Part shown: positions 26,111 through 34,263 of the stretch, piece by piece
Layout of the letters: every line of letters starts with the position of its first letter
How positions within the stretch are numbered: position 1 is the first letter of the stretch
NCBI RefSeq assembly: GCF_019038435.1
Contig: NZ_JAGPOX010000033.1
Span: 1-64,000 of the forward strand
From: Nocardia alni
GTDB taxonomy: Bacteria; Actinomycetota; Actinomycetes; Mycobacteriales; Mycobacteriaceae
Direction: 5' to 3'
DNA: 64,000 nt
Translations under genes and position numbers: made by a program
Notes under the pieces: model-generated
Database searches by the model: none
What the model was told of the DNA's origin: nothing
The model's input: only the letters and a program-made list of their open reading frames with translations

Positions 26111-26425
26111 TCAACGGGCCGGTCGAACAGCAAGCTGTTTACGCATCCGCCGAGAGATCCAGCGGTGTCCGGGGAATCCCACGCTGGGGATAACGACCGG
26201 CCGGAAAGTTGAGCGTACGCGGAACGGGACTCCCGGGGGGAGTGGGATGTTCTCTGTCCAGTTGCCCTCGCTGTCGAATCCTGAGACGAAGAACGCTCCC
26301 TGCGGATCTCGGCGGAATTGGCGGATTCTGATCCAGCCGGTACCGGGGAAATGAATCGAGTCGTATTCCGCGATCGAGACGTCTGCGGCCTCGGTGGCGG
26401 GGGCGCGGATGCTTTCGGGATGCAT
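26111..26425 (-). CDS. Hypothetical protein downstream of the Rieske oxygenase
   Basis: A 104-residue frame starting 3 bp after the Rieske gene stop (TAA GGG ATG), with GGAGCG before that stop serving as ribosome site. 'IHFPGTGWIRIRQFRRDPQGAFFVSGFDSEGNWTENIPLPPGVPFRVRS' looks like beta-strand protein, and the C-terminus is Arg-rich. I do not recognise it. The tight coupling supports expression; it could be an accessory to the oxygenase or a chance frame. Confidence 0.5.
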   Translation of the reverse strand: MHPESIRAPATEAADVSIAEYDSIHFPGTGWIRIRQFRRDPQGAFFVSGFDSEGNWTENIPLPPGVPFRVRSTFRPVVIPSVGFPGHRWISRRMRKQLAVRPAR

Positions 26426-26428
26426 CCC

Positions 26429-27646
26429 TTACGCTCCGTTCTCGGCGGTGGAGAGGATGGCTGCCAGATCGTCGTCGCTCTCGAACGAGGAACCGCGCAC
26501 CGGTTTCAGGTCGTGGTCGCCGGGTCGATTGAAGATGGTCGGCGCGTCCGCGGCGGCCGAGGTCGCGGCGTCGCGCAGGATCTTGCGCAGGCGCACGATG
26601 CCGACATCGCTGGAACCGAGGTGCTCGTTCTCCCGGTCCATGATCGCGCCCTGGCTCTCCTGAACGGCCAGGTCCTCGAAGAACAGGTTGTCGAGGCCGG
26701 AGAAGTGGTCGCGACCGAGGGTGTCACGGTCCTGACCCCAGCGCTGCTTGCCGCGCATCTCCGCGGTGAAATCGTCGGGGCGCCGAGTCAGTGGAGCGGC
26801 ATGTCGTCCCAGCGGCTTTGCGGCGTCGAGCGGATCGTTCTTGTCGTACCAGACCACCCACTGCATGGTGTGCGTGTCGTCGATCGGCACGATTCCGAAT
26901 GCCGCGCGCTCGTCGTTCTGCGGCACGAAGCACCAGAACGGCGCGACGTACTCGGTGACACGGTAGTAGTGCCCGCCGTTCGGCCGAGGGCGGTCGGCGT
27001 AGATCTGCATGCCGTACGGGCGGTCCCGGACGATGATCGACGGCGCGGCCTCGTAGGCCACCTTGTCCTGCCCCGGGAACTGCGTCTTGTGCAGCTGGCC
27101 GAGGTGCGCGGTGTCGACCAGCCCCTCCAGGCACTGGACCCAGCCACACCGGGTCACACCGACCACGGCCCGGCAGTGATCGTCGTCCAGACCCATGAAA
27201 TCCATAGCGGGGAACGGCGGTTCGTCGCCGTCGCCCAGGTACACCCAGATCATCCCGGCCGCTTCGCGCACCGGATGCGAATTCACCGGCAGGATCTCCC
27301 GGAACCGGTCCCGCCGGCGTTCCGGCTCGGTCGGCACCGCGACGCAACGACCGCCGCTGCCGAACTCCCAGCCGTGGTATATACAGGTCAGGCTGGAACC
27401 GGAGTTGTATCCCAGGGCCAGCGACGCGCGGCGGTGCGGGCACTGCTCGTCGAGGCAGCCGAGCGAACCGTCGTCGAGCCGATAGATGACCATGGGCACG
27501 TCAAGTGCCTTCGCGCGCACCGGATCCGCGCCCGGCGCAACCGCGGCGCTGCGCGCCACCGGCATCCAGAAGTTCCTCAGATATGTCCCCATCGGCGTTT
27601 GCGGACCGGTGTGGGAGATGTGCGCGTTGTCGGCAATCCCGAGCAC
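26429..27646 (-). CDS. Rieske non-heme iron oxygenase, VanA/phenoxybenzoate-dioxygenase-like
   Basis: A 405-residue oxygenase. The Rieske centre is 'CLDEQCPHRRASLALG' and 'CIYHGWEF' (Cys-x-His and Cys-x-x-His), and the catalytic iron site is 'LEGLVDTAHLGQLH', giving two His and a later Asp. The N-terminus 'GTYLRNFWMPVARSA' is typical of the O-demethylase/phthalate oxygenase group (type IA), which uses a separate flavin/2Fe-2S reductase. GTG 27646 has AAAGGA upstream and begins at the expected residue. It follows the reductase gene by 50 bp. Likely substrate is an aromatic ether or aromatic acid, but this is not determinable. Confidence 0.87.
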   Translation of the reverse strand: MLGIADNAHISHTGPQTPMGTYLRNFWMPVARSAAVAPGADPVRAKALDVPMVIYRLDDGSLGCLDEQCPHRRASLALGYNSGSSLTCIYHGWEFGSGGRCVAVPTEPERRRDRFREILPVNSHPVREAAGMIWVYLGDGDEPPFPAMDFMGLDDDHCRAVVGVTRCGWVQCLEGLVDTAHLGQLHKTQFPGQDKVAYEAAPSIIVRDRPYGMQIYADRPRPNGGHYYRVTEYVAPFWCFVPQNDERAAFGIVPIDDTHTMQWVVWYDKNDPLDAAKPLGRHAAPLTRRPDDFTAEMRGKQRWGQDRDTLGRDHFSGLDNLFFEDLAVQESQGAIMDRENEHLGSSDVGIVRLRKILRDAATSAAADAPTIFNRPGDHDLKPVRGSSFESDDDLAAILSTAENGA

Positions 27647-27696
27647 TGTTATTCCTTTCGAGGGGGCTGGGCTGTGTCTGGAGAGGTCGAGGCGTC

Positions 27697-28653
27697 TCAG
27701 AGGTCGAGGACCAGTTCGGCGGACCGGCATCGGGAGACGCACGGCAGCATCGTGGTTCCGCTCGCCTGTTCGCCGGAACCGAGCACGAAGTCGCGATGGT
27801 CGATATCGCCCCTGACCACCGCGACCTCGCAGGTGCCGCAGATTCCCTCGGTGCATGACGAGGCCATCGGGATTCCGGCGGCTTCCAGCGCATCGAGTAC
27901 GGAGGTCGAGGCGTCGACGTGCACGCGCTGTCCGGTGGTGGCGATCACCACGTCGAACTCGGCGTTCATCTCCGTGGCGGTGGCCGACTCGGGCGCCTTG
28001 AAGCGTTCGAGCCGTATTCGGGTCGGGTCGGTCAGCGCCGCGCCGCACGCGGTCATCAGCGGTTCCGGGCCGCAGCAGTAGACGAGCGCGGTCGGCGGCA
28101 GATGTGCCAGCAGTCCCGCGATATCGGGGTATGCGCCGTCCGCCTCGTCATCGGCGTGAACGGTGACCCGGTCCGCGGGAAGCTCGGTGATCTCGTCGAG
28201 GAATGCCATGGTCGAGCGGGATCGTCCCGTGTAGAGCAGCCGCCACCGGCGCCCCTGCCGCTCGAGGCAGCGCACCATCGAGATGATCGGGGTGATCCCG
28301 ATGCCGCCCGCCACCAGAATGTGTTCGGCCGCATCCTGTTCCAACGAAAAGGCGTTTCGCGGACCGTCGACGTCGATCAGCGCACCGACCGGCAGCGCGT
28401 CGTGGATGTGGCTGCTGCCGCCCCGCGAATCCGGCTTGCGAAGCACGGCGACGGTCCAGCGTCGTGCGTCCGCCGGATCGGAGCACAGGGAGTACTCGCG
28501 CACCATCCCGTTCGGGAGGTGCAGGGCGAGGTGCGCGCCGGGCTCCCAGCCGGGCAGATCCGCTCCGGCGGGATCGACCAGCGTGATGGCGGTGACGCCT
28601 TCGGCCTCCCACGACTTCTGCTGAACTCGCAGGGCTCGAGTGCTGTTGCCCAT
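27697..28653 (-). CDS. Oxygenase reductase, FMN / NAD / 2Fe-2S (VanB/PDR type)
   Basis: A 318-residue electron-transfer protein in the phthalate dioxygenase reductase order: flavin domain with 'REYSLCS' (R-x-Y-S, FMN phosphate), NAD domain with 'AGGIGITPIISM' and 'YCCGPEPLM', then a C-terminal plant-type 2Fe-2S domain 'CTEGICGTCEVAVVRG...C'. It passes electrons from NADH to the Rieske oxygenase encoded 50 bp downstream. The gene starts the operon; its promoter region contains an AT-rich inverted repeat at 28725-28743. Confidence 0.9.
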   Translation of the reverse strand: MGNSTRALRVQQKSWEAEGVTAITLVDPAGADLPGWEPGAHLALHLPNGMVREYSLCSDPADARRWTVAVLRKPDSRGGSSHIHDALPVGALIDVDGPRNAFSLEQDAAEHILVAGGIGITPIISMVRCLERQGRRWRLLYTGRSRSTMAFLDEITELPADRVTVHADDEADGAYPDIAGLLAHLPPTALVYCCGPEPLMTACGAALTDPTRIRLERFKAPESATATEMNAEFDVVIATTGQRVHVDASTSVLDALEAAGIPMASSCTEGICGTCEVAVVRGDIDHRDFVLGSGEQASGTTMLPCVSRCRSAELVLDL

Positions 28654-28724
28654 CGATGGCCCCTTCCAGTGCGCTGGCCGACGTCGCCGTCGAGACCTTC
28701 ACACTTGGGATGAAATGTATCTTA

Positions 28725-28743
28725 GTCTTAAGGTATTTAAGAC
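28725..28743. promoter_or_regulatory. Inverted repeat upstream of the Rieske operon
   Basis: GTCTTAA-N5-TTAAGAC is a perfect inverted repeat lying 72 bp before the reductase start. Its AT-richness stands out in this GC-rich DNA. It is a likely operator for the divergent TetR-MarR regulator, or for its MarR half alone. Confidence 0.55.
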
Positions 28744-28885
28744 CACAGAGCCTCACCGCGCAAGAGGGGGCACCGAGCTTCACCTGAGCGGCAACGACAC
28801 CGAAACACCCCTGTCATACGCAGTCTTCCGAGGTAGACCCACTGCCGCGAAACCACGTGGCTAGCTCCGCGAAGTGAGCGATATC

Positions 28886-28930
28886 TTGAACGACCGTTTA
28901 ATTAAGCTCGACTGTTTTGAACACCCGTTA
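28886..28930. promoter_or_regulatory. Direct repeat just upstream of the TetR-MarR gene
   Basis: TTGAACGACCGTTTA (28886-28900) recurs as TTGAACACCCGTTA (28917-28930), offset by 31 bp or about three helical turns, with TTTAATTAA between. The second copy ends 12 bp before the regulator ATG, so binding would block its own expression. Confidence 0.5.
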
Positions 28931-28941
28931 AAGTTGTGCCC

Positions 28942-30090
28942 ATGACCTCGCAGGTTGAGCAGCAGGCAGTGGGTCGGCAGAACACACGCGATCCGGAGCG
29001 CAACCGCCAGGCCGTGCTGTCCGCGGCGCGACAGTTGTTCGCCGCGCAGGGTTACGACGCCGTGAGCATCAGGGCCATCGCCGCGGAGGCAGGGGTGACG
29101 GCGGGACTGGTGATGTCGTACTTCGGCACCAAGGACGCGCTGTTCCGCGAGGTGGTCGGCGGCGGTGCCGGCATAAGCACCGGCGTGACCGCCCGGGCCG
29201 ACGACGGACCGGAACAGCTCGCGCAGGCCCTGGCCCACGCCTACCTGGAGCGCTGGGACCGTCTGCCGCCCGACGACCCCTGGCCCGCCCTGATCCGCTC
29301 CGCGCTCACCCATCCGCCGAGCGCGGACATGCTCCGCGAGGTACTGGAGCAGCAGGTGAGCGCCCCCCTGACGCGCCTGCTCGACGGCTCCCCCACCGCC
29401 GAAGCGAGCGCCGCGCTGGTGCGCAGCATCCTGTTCGGCGTGATCATGGAGCGCTACCTGTTCGCCCACGAGCCCGCCCGCTCCGTCCCGACCGCGGACC
29501 TGGAACCCGCGCTGGCGGCCGTCCTGGCGGTCGCGTTACAAGACATGCCGACGTCCGACGCCGAGGGCCCGGGCGCCGACGCCGTGACACGCATCCTGAC
29601 GGACTGGCGGACCGAACTCCCCGACATCGACGTCTCGGCACTGGCGGTCTTCGGCCGGCTGCACCGATGCTTCCTGCGCTACCAGGCGCAAGTCGGCCGA
29701 GTCGTGGAACAGCGAAACATCAGCTTCGCCGCACTCGACGTACTGACCGCCCTGCGCCGCGTCGGCCCCCCTTACCGCCGCACCGCCGGCGACCTGGCCG
29801 CCGCCAGCCTGGTCAGCACGGGCGGGACGACCCTGCGCGCCGGAAAGCTCGAGGAGGCGGGCCTGATCCTGCGCGAACGCGACGAGAACGACCGCCGCAT
29901 CGTCTACCTGCGACTGACCGACACCGGCCTGGCCTTGATCAACGACCTGGTCGAGGAACACTTCGCCAACGAACTGGACATGCTCGCCGAACTGGTACCA
30001 GCCGAACGCAACCGACTCGCCGCGCTGCTCGCCCGCCTGGAACGCTCGTTGGAGGCTTCCGCGCAGCGCAAAGCAGCGATGACGGGCTGA
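28942..30090 (+). CDS. Regulator fusing a TetR domain to a MarR domain
   Basis: A 382-residue protein with two DNA-binding modules in one chain. Residues about 20-68 are a TetR helix-turn-helix (RQAVLSAARQLFAAQGYDAVSIRAIAAEAGVTAGLVMSYFGTKDALF), followed by a TetR ligand domain to about 200. From about 232 to the end the chain is a MarR protein: 'VFGRLHRCFLRYQAQVGRVVEQRNISFAALDVLTALRR', the recognition part 'TAGDLAAASLVSTGGTTLRAGKLEEAGLILRERDENDRRIVYLRLTDTG' and a dimerisation helix. There is no stop or frame break between them. It is divergent from the Rieske operon, its probable target. ATG 28942 chosen; GTG 28936 is two codons earlier. Confidence 0.85.
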   Translation: MTSQVEQQAVGRQNTRDPERNRQAVLSAARQLFAAQGYDAVSIRAIAAEAGVTAGLVMSYFGTKDALFREVVGGGAGISTGVTARADDGPEQLAQALAHAYLERWDRLPPDDPWPALIRSALTHPPSADMLREVLEQQVSAPLTRLLDGSPTAEASAALVRSILFGVIMERYLFAHEPARSVPTADLEPALAAVLAVALQDMPTSDAEGPGADAVTRILTDWRTELPDIDVSALAVFGRLHRCFLRYQAQVGRVVEQRNISFAALDVLTALRRVGPPYRRTAGDLAAASLVSTGGTTLRAGKLEEAGLILRERDENDRRIVYLRLTDTGLALINDLVEEHFANELDMLAELVPAERNRLAALLARLERSLEASAQRKAAMTG

Positions 30091-30132
30091 TCATCTCCGC
30101 TCGAAAGCCGTTGATGTATTCCAAAAAGCATT

Positions 30133-30305
30133 GGGACCCGCCATGCGTGCTGAGCAGAGGCAACGTGCGGGTCCCGACCGCATGACAACTGGTGCCAGAG
30201 GCGGCTCGAAAGAGGAGAGACACCGGTGTGAGTCGGGTGGCACCCTGAGTCCGCGTCGTACCGCGGTACCACTCCCGTTCCGATAGTTCCTGCCGCGGTA
30301 CGACG
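30133..30305 (+). promoter_or_regulatory. Structured leader RNA, T-box-like, before the ABC exporter operon
   Basis: Three stems stand out: GGGACCCGC/GCGGGTCCC (30133-30141 with 30167-30175), GGTGCC/GGCACC (30191-30196 with 30239-30244) and a 13-bp stem CGTCGTACCGCGG/CCGCGGTACGACG (30254-30266 with 30293-30305). The sequence GGGTGGCACC at 30235-30244 is close to the T-box core GGGTGGNACC, preceded by an AGAGA...GGTGTGAG stretch as in T-box stem III. CGGGTGG can alternatively pair with CCA-CT-CCCG at 30269-30277, giving mutually exclusive folds. The short first stem would fit the ultrashort stem I class reported for actinomycete T-boxes. Assignment is tentative because the downstream genes are an exporter. 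Confidence 0.4.
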
Positions 30306-30384
30306 GAACTGCTCTCCCGTTCTCATACCTTCGAACATGGAGGCGAGCCGGAGCGGCCGGAGCGCTTGGACGCAGGGACGAGTA

Positions 30385-31320
30385 ATGATCGAGGCGCATC
30401 GGCTTACCAAACGGTATGGGGAGAAGACGGCGGTGGATGGGTTGGACTTCACAGTCCGGCCGGGTGTGGTGACCGGGTTTCTGGGGCCGAACGGGGCCGG
30501 GAAATCGACCACCATGCGGATGATCGTGGGGCTCGACGCGCCCAGCGACGGGTCGGTCACGGTGAACGGGCGCCGGTATGCCGAGCATTCGGCGCCGTTG
30601 CAGGAGGTCGGTGCGCTGCTCGAGGCCCGGTCGATTCATCCTGGGCGGTCGGCCTTCAATCATCTTCTGGCACAGGCGCAGACGCAGGGGATTCCGCGGC
30701 GGCGGGTGGACGAGGTGATCGAGATGACCGGGCTGGAGGCGGTGGCCAGGAAGCGGGCCGGCGGGTTCTCGCTCGGCATGGGGCAGCGGTTGGGGATCGC
30801 GGCGGCGCTGCTGGGCGATCCGGCGACCGTCATGCTCGACGAGCCGGTGAACGGACTGGATCCCGAAGGGGTGCTGTGGATTCGCAATCTGCTCACGGCG
30901 CTCGCCGCTGAGGGGCGCACGGTCTTCGTGTCCTCGCATCTGATGAGCGAAATGGCTTTGGTCGCAGAGCATCTCATCATCGTCGGGCGCGGCAGGCTGC
31001 TCGCCGACACGACGGTGGCCGATCTGGTGCGCGAGGCCGGCGGAAACACGGTCACCGTCGCCAGCGCGGATCCGGTGCGGCTGCGGGAGATTCTGGCCGG
31101 GCCCGACGTGGAGATCACCGGGCGGAGCGGTTCGGAAACCTTGCAGGTGGCCGGATTGTCCGCGCGCGCAATCGGATTCAAGGCCGCCGAACACGGCATC
31201 GCACTGTACGAACTGACCGCGCGGACCGTCTCGCTGGAGCAGGCCTTCATGGACCTGACACGGGACGCCGTCGAATACCACGGCAGCACCGATATCGACA
31301 CCCTCGGGAGGGCGGCATGA
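30385..31320 (+). CDS. ABC transporter ATP-binding protein (drug/ABC-2 exporter type)
   Basis: A 311-residue ATPase of the DrrA/ABC-2 group. Walker A 'GFLGPNGAGKSTTMRMIVGL', a signature 'FSLGMGQRLGIAAALL' (LGMGQ in place of LSGGQ), Walker B 'TVMLDEPVNGLDPEG' and H-loop 'VSSHLMSEM' are all present, followed by the C-terminal extension of this group (about 215-300). ATG 30385 begins at MIEAHRLTKRYG, the family start; an upstream ATG at 30337 in frame would add 16 unlikely residues. It is coupled to the permease by an ATGA overlap and lies downstream of a structured leader. Confidence 0.9.
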   Translation: MIEAHRLTKRYGEKTAVDGLDFTVRPGVVTGFLGPNGAGKSTTMRMIVGLDAPSDGSVTVNGRRYAEHSAPLQEVGALLEARSIHPGRSAFNHLLAQAQTQGIPRRRVDEVIEMTGLEAVARKRAGGFSLGMGQRLGIAAALLGDPATVMLDEPVNGLDPEGVLWIRNLLTALAAEGRTVFVSSHLMSEMALVAEHLIIVGRGRLLADTTVADLVREAGGNTVTVASADPVRLREILAGPDVEITGRSGSETLQVAGLSARAIGFKAAEHGIALYELTARTVSLEQAFMDLTRDAVEYHGSTDIDTLGRAA

Positions 31321-32162
31321 CGACCACCATCACGACAGAACCGGCGCCCGCCCAGGCGCAGTCCACCCGGCCCGTCTACCGGGTGACAGCGGCGCGGGTG
31401 CTGCGGTCGGAGTGGACGAAACTGTGGTCGCTGCGCTCCACCTGGATCACGCTCGGCATCGGGCTGCTGTTCCTGGTGGGCTTCGGCGTCATCGCCGCCA
31501 TCCAGTACAAGTCCAAACTGCACTCCGGGCAGATGCTCGACGCGCAGTGGGTCGGCTCGACCACACTGAGTCTGTCGCTGTTCGGCACCAACTTCGCGGA
31601 ATTGGCACTGGGAGTGCTCGGTGTGCTGGTCGTCGCGGGTGAGTATTCGACCGGCATGATTCGCTCGACCCTGGCCGCGGTCCCGCGACGACTGCCGGTG
31701 CTGTGGTCCAAGGCGGCCGTCTACGGCGTGGTCGCGCTGGTCGTCGGCACTGTCGGCGCCTTCGCCACATACCTGATCGACCACTACATCCTCGCCGGTA
31801 CCCCGGCGGCGCAGTCGATCACGGACGCGGGTGTGCTGCGCAGCCTGTTCGGCGCGGGGCTGTACCTGGCGATCATCGGCGTCATCGGCGCCGCCCTGGG
31901 TGTGCTGATGCGGTCGGTGGCGGGCAGTGTCGCGGTGCTGATCGGCGTGTTGCTGCTGGTACCCACCCTGGTCCTGCTGCTGCCGCACAGCTGGCAGAAT
32001 CACGTCACCGAATATCTGCCCAGCAATGCCGGGCAGGCGATGTTCACCCTGCACCACACCGCGAACAGCCTGTCTCCGACGGCCGGACTCCTGGTCTTCC
32101 TCGGCTGGACGGTCCTCGCGCTGGGCGGGGCCGCCTACCGGCTGGCGCGCACCGACGCGTGA
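31317..32162 (+). CDS. ABC-2 type transporter permease
   Basis: A 281-residue membrane protein with six hydrophobic helices: 'LRSTWITLGIGLLFLVGFGVIAAI', 'LALGVLGVLVVAGEYSTGMIRSTLAAVPRR' (with the G-E-Y-x-x-G motif typical of ABC-2 permeases), and helices near 140, 180, 210 and 260. It pairs with the preceding ATPase as a homodimeric exporter of an unknown, probably hydrophobic or toxic, compound. The two-component system that follows likely regulates it, as in BceAB- and DrrAB-type units. Confidence 0.88.
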   Translation: MTTTITTEPAPAQAQSTRPVYRVTAARVLRSEWTKLWSLRSTWITLGIGLLFLVGFGVIAAIQYKSKLHSGQMLDAQWVGSTTLSLSLFGTNFAELALGVLGVLVVAGEYSTGMIRSTLAAVPRRLPVLWSKAAVYGVVALVVGTVGAFATYLIDHYILAGTPAAQSITDAGVLRSLFGAGLYLAIIGVIGAALGVLMRSVAGSVAVLIGVLLLVPTLVLLLPHSWQNHVTEYLPSNAGQAMFTLHHTANSLSPTAGLLVFLGWTVLALGGAAYRLARTDA

Positions 32163-32259
32163 GAGGTCATCTGCCCACGCGGCATCGAGCCTGTGCCCGG
32201 TGCCGCGTGGGCGGTTTCTCGTAGACGCGATTCTCGTACACGATGGACGGGTGACACCG

Positions 32260-33573
32260 ATGGGCACCGACGCCGCAGAGGGGATTGCCGCCTGGCCGTT
32301 CCCGGGATTCGCCGCACCGCTGATCGCGCGGCTCGCCCGGCTTCGTCAGCGCCTGCGGCAGGTGGACCGGGCGCATCCGTGGATCCTCGACGCCGCGGTC
32401 ACCGTGCTGGTTTTCGTGCTGTTCGGCGGGCCGGACTTCGTGCGGCCCGCGCACTCCGGCGGTCCGCGCGATCCGCAGATCGTGCTGACCCAACTGTCCG
32501 CACCCGTGATCGTCGTGCTGCAGATCGGCCTGCTGGCGCCGCTGTTCTGGCGGCGGCGCGCGCCGTCGGTGGCGTTCGGGGTGATCGCGGCGGTATTCCT
32601 GGTGCAGTGGTTGTCGGGTGCGGGTCTACGGGCGGATGTCGCCCTCTTGATCGCGCTGTACAGCGTGGCCCTGCGCGCACGCCCGGCACATCTGCCCTGG
32701 ATCTGCACCGTGGCGGCCGCGGTCATGGTGCCGGTCGCGATCCGGGTCGCCAGCGGAGCCCTGCGGTGGGAGGTGCTGTTCTTCCTGCTCAGCGCCGTGA
32801 CGGCGGCCGTCGCGCTGGGGCTGACGGTGCGGGCGCGCCGGGCGCAGCTCGCCGCCCTGCGCGAGCGCGCGGCCCGGCTGGAGATCGAGCGTGACCAGCG
32901 CAGCAGGCTGGCCGCCGCCACCGAACGCACCCGGGTGGCCCGGGAGATGCACGACATCATCGGCCACAACCTGTCGGTCATCATCACGGTCGCGGACGGC
33001 GGGGCCTACGCCGCCGAGGCCGATCCGGCGCGGGGCAGGGAGGCGCTGCTGCTGATCGGTGACGCCGGACGACAGGCACTGGGCGAACTGCGCCGCATGC
33101 TCGGTGTCCTGCGCGAGCGCGGCCCGCAGCATGTCCCCGAGCTCGAGCCGCAACCGGGTATCGCCGACCTGGAGGGGCTGTACGCGCGGGTGCGGGCGGC
33201 CGGAACGGAAGTCGTCTACCACACCGGCGGCGAGTTGGACCGGCTCGATCGCGGCGTGCAGTTGATGGCCTATCGCATCGTGCAGGAGGCGCTGACCAAC
33301 ACCCTCAAGCACGTCGGTCCCGGCAGCCGGGCCGACGTGTCCATCGACACCGATGGCGCCCGGTTGCGAATCCGCGTGCACGACACCGGAAGACGTGACG
33401 GCGCCACCCGGCCCGACGCCCCTGGGGAGGGCCATGGGCTGGCCGGGATGCGCGAGCGCGCGGCGCTGTACGACGGAACCGTCACCGCCGGACCAGCTTC
33501 CGGTGGGGGCTGGACCGTGGAGGCTGTTCTCGACGTCGCCCCACTCCCGAATTCCGTAGGCGGACAACCGTGA
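32260..33573 (+). CDS. Sensor histidine kinase, HisKA_3 (NarL-partner) type
   Basis: A 437-residue kinase. About six hydrophobic segments fill residues 40-210, then a short coiled region ('ARRAQLAALRERAARLEIERDQR'), the phospho-acceptor 'EMHDIIGHNLSVII' (HisKA_3, His in MHD), and an HATPase domain with 'VQEALTNTLKHV' (N box) and 'GHGLAGMRERAALYDG' (G box). ATG 32260 has GGACGG at working distance; GTG 32251 is next to that sequence and so less likely. Small extracytoplasmic loops suggest sensing within the membrane, as in DesK-like or LiaS-like kinases. The stop overlaps the response regulator start. Confidence 0.85.
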   Translation: MGTDAAEGIAAWPFPGFAAPLIARLARLRQRLRQVDRAHPWILDAAVTVLVFVLFGGPDFVRPAHSGGPRDPQIVLTQLSAPVIVVLQIGLLAPLFWRRRAPSVAFGVIAAVFLVQWLSGAGLRADVALLIALYSVALRARPAHLPWICTVAAAVMVPVAIRVASGALRWEVLFFLLSAVTAAVALGLTVRARRAQLAALRERAARLEIERDQRSRLAAATERTRVAREMHDIIGHNLSVIITVADGGAYAAEADPARGREALLLIGDAGRQALGELRRMLGVLRERGPQHVPELEPQPGIADLEGLYARVRAAGTEVVYHTGGELDRLDRGVQLMAYRIVQEALTNTLKHVGPGSRADVSIDTDGARLRIRVHDTGRRDGATRPDAPGEGHGLAGMRERAALYDGTVTAGPASGGGWTVEAVLDVAPLPNSVGGQP

Positions 33574-34244
33574 TCACCGTCCTGATCGTCGACGACCAGC
33601 CGCTGCAACGCTACGGCCTGCGCATGCTGCTGGAGGCCGCGGCAGAGACCGGGGTGGTCGGCGAGGCCGCGAACGGTTCCGAGGCCGTCCGCTCCGCGGC
33701 GGAATTACGACCCGACGTCGTGCTCATGGACATCCGGATGCCCGGCATGGACGGTATCGAGGCCACCCGGCAGATCGTCGCCGCCGGGGGACGCTCCCGC
33801 ATCCTCGTGATGACCACCTTCGACCTCGACGAATACGCGTACGCCGCGCTGCGCGCCGGGGCCAGCGGGTTCCTGCTCAAGGACGCGCACCCCGAGGAAC
33901 TCCTGGCCGGAATCCGCGCGGTCGCCGGCGGTGACGCCGTCATCGCCCCCACCCTCACCCGCCGCCTGCTCGACACCTACGCTCAGCGCCTCCCCGCGGG
34001 CCCGCCCGCACCGCCCGGCGGCAACGACCCGCGCTGGCTGGCCCTCACCGACCGCGAACGGGAAATCCTCACGGCCATCGCCCAGGGCTGGACCAACGGC
34101 GAGATCGCCGAACGCCTGGTGCTCTCCGAATCCACCGTCAAAACCCACGTCGGCCGCGTGCTGTCCAAACTCGGCGCCCGCGACCGAATCCAGGCGGTGA
34201 TCCTCGCCTACGACCTGGGCCTGACCCATCCCAACACACCCTGA
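33570..34244 (+). CDS. Response regulator, NarL/LuxR type
   Basis: A 224-residue regulator: receiver domain 1-120 with acidic 'VDDQ', phosphorylated Asp in 'VVLMDIRMPGMDG', Thr in 'VMTTFD' and Lys in 'FLLKDAHP', a Pro-rich linker 'LPAGPPAPPGGNDP', and a LuxR helix-turn-helix 'LTDREREILTAIAQGWTNGEIAERLVLSESTVKTHVGRVLSKL'. The GTG overlaps the kinase stop (GTGA at 33570-33573). It presumably controls the exporter operon upstream. It converges on the ATPase gene at 34264. Confidence 0.9.
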   Translation: MITVLIVDDQPLQRYGLRMLLEAAAETGVVGEAANGSEAVRSAAELRPDVVLMDIRMPGMDGIEATRQIVAAGGRSRILVMTTFDLDEYAYAALRAGASGFLLKDAHPEELLAGIRAVAGGDAVIAPTLTRRLLDTYAQRLPAGPPAPPGGNDPRWLALTDREREILTAIAQGWTNGEIAERLVLSESTVKTHVGRVLSKLGARDRIQAVILAYDLGLTHPNTP

Positions 34245-34263
34245 CATCGGTTGGGCCCGAGCC

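Noticed and set aside
26318..28081. 587-codon open frame on the plus strand
   Set aside because: It runs opposite the Rieske oxygenase and reductase, which have intact cluster-binding motifs on the minus strand.
30142..30285. Leader-peptide reading frame before the ABC exporter
   Set aside because: The frame exists (47 codons) but has no good ribosome site, and its bases are better explained by RNA stems; kept as an alternative in the leader finding.
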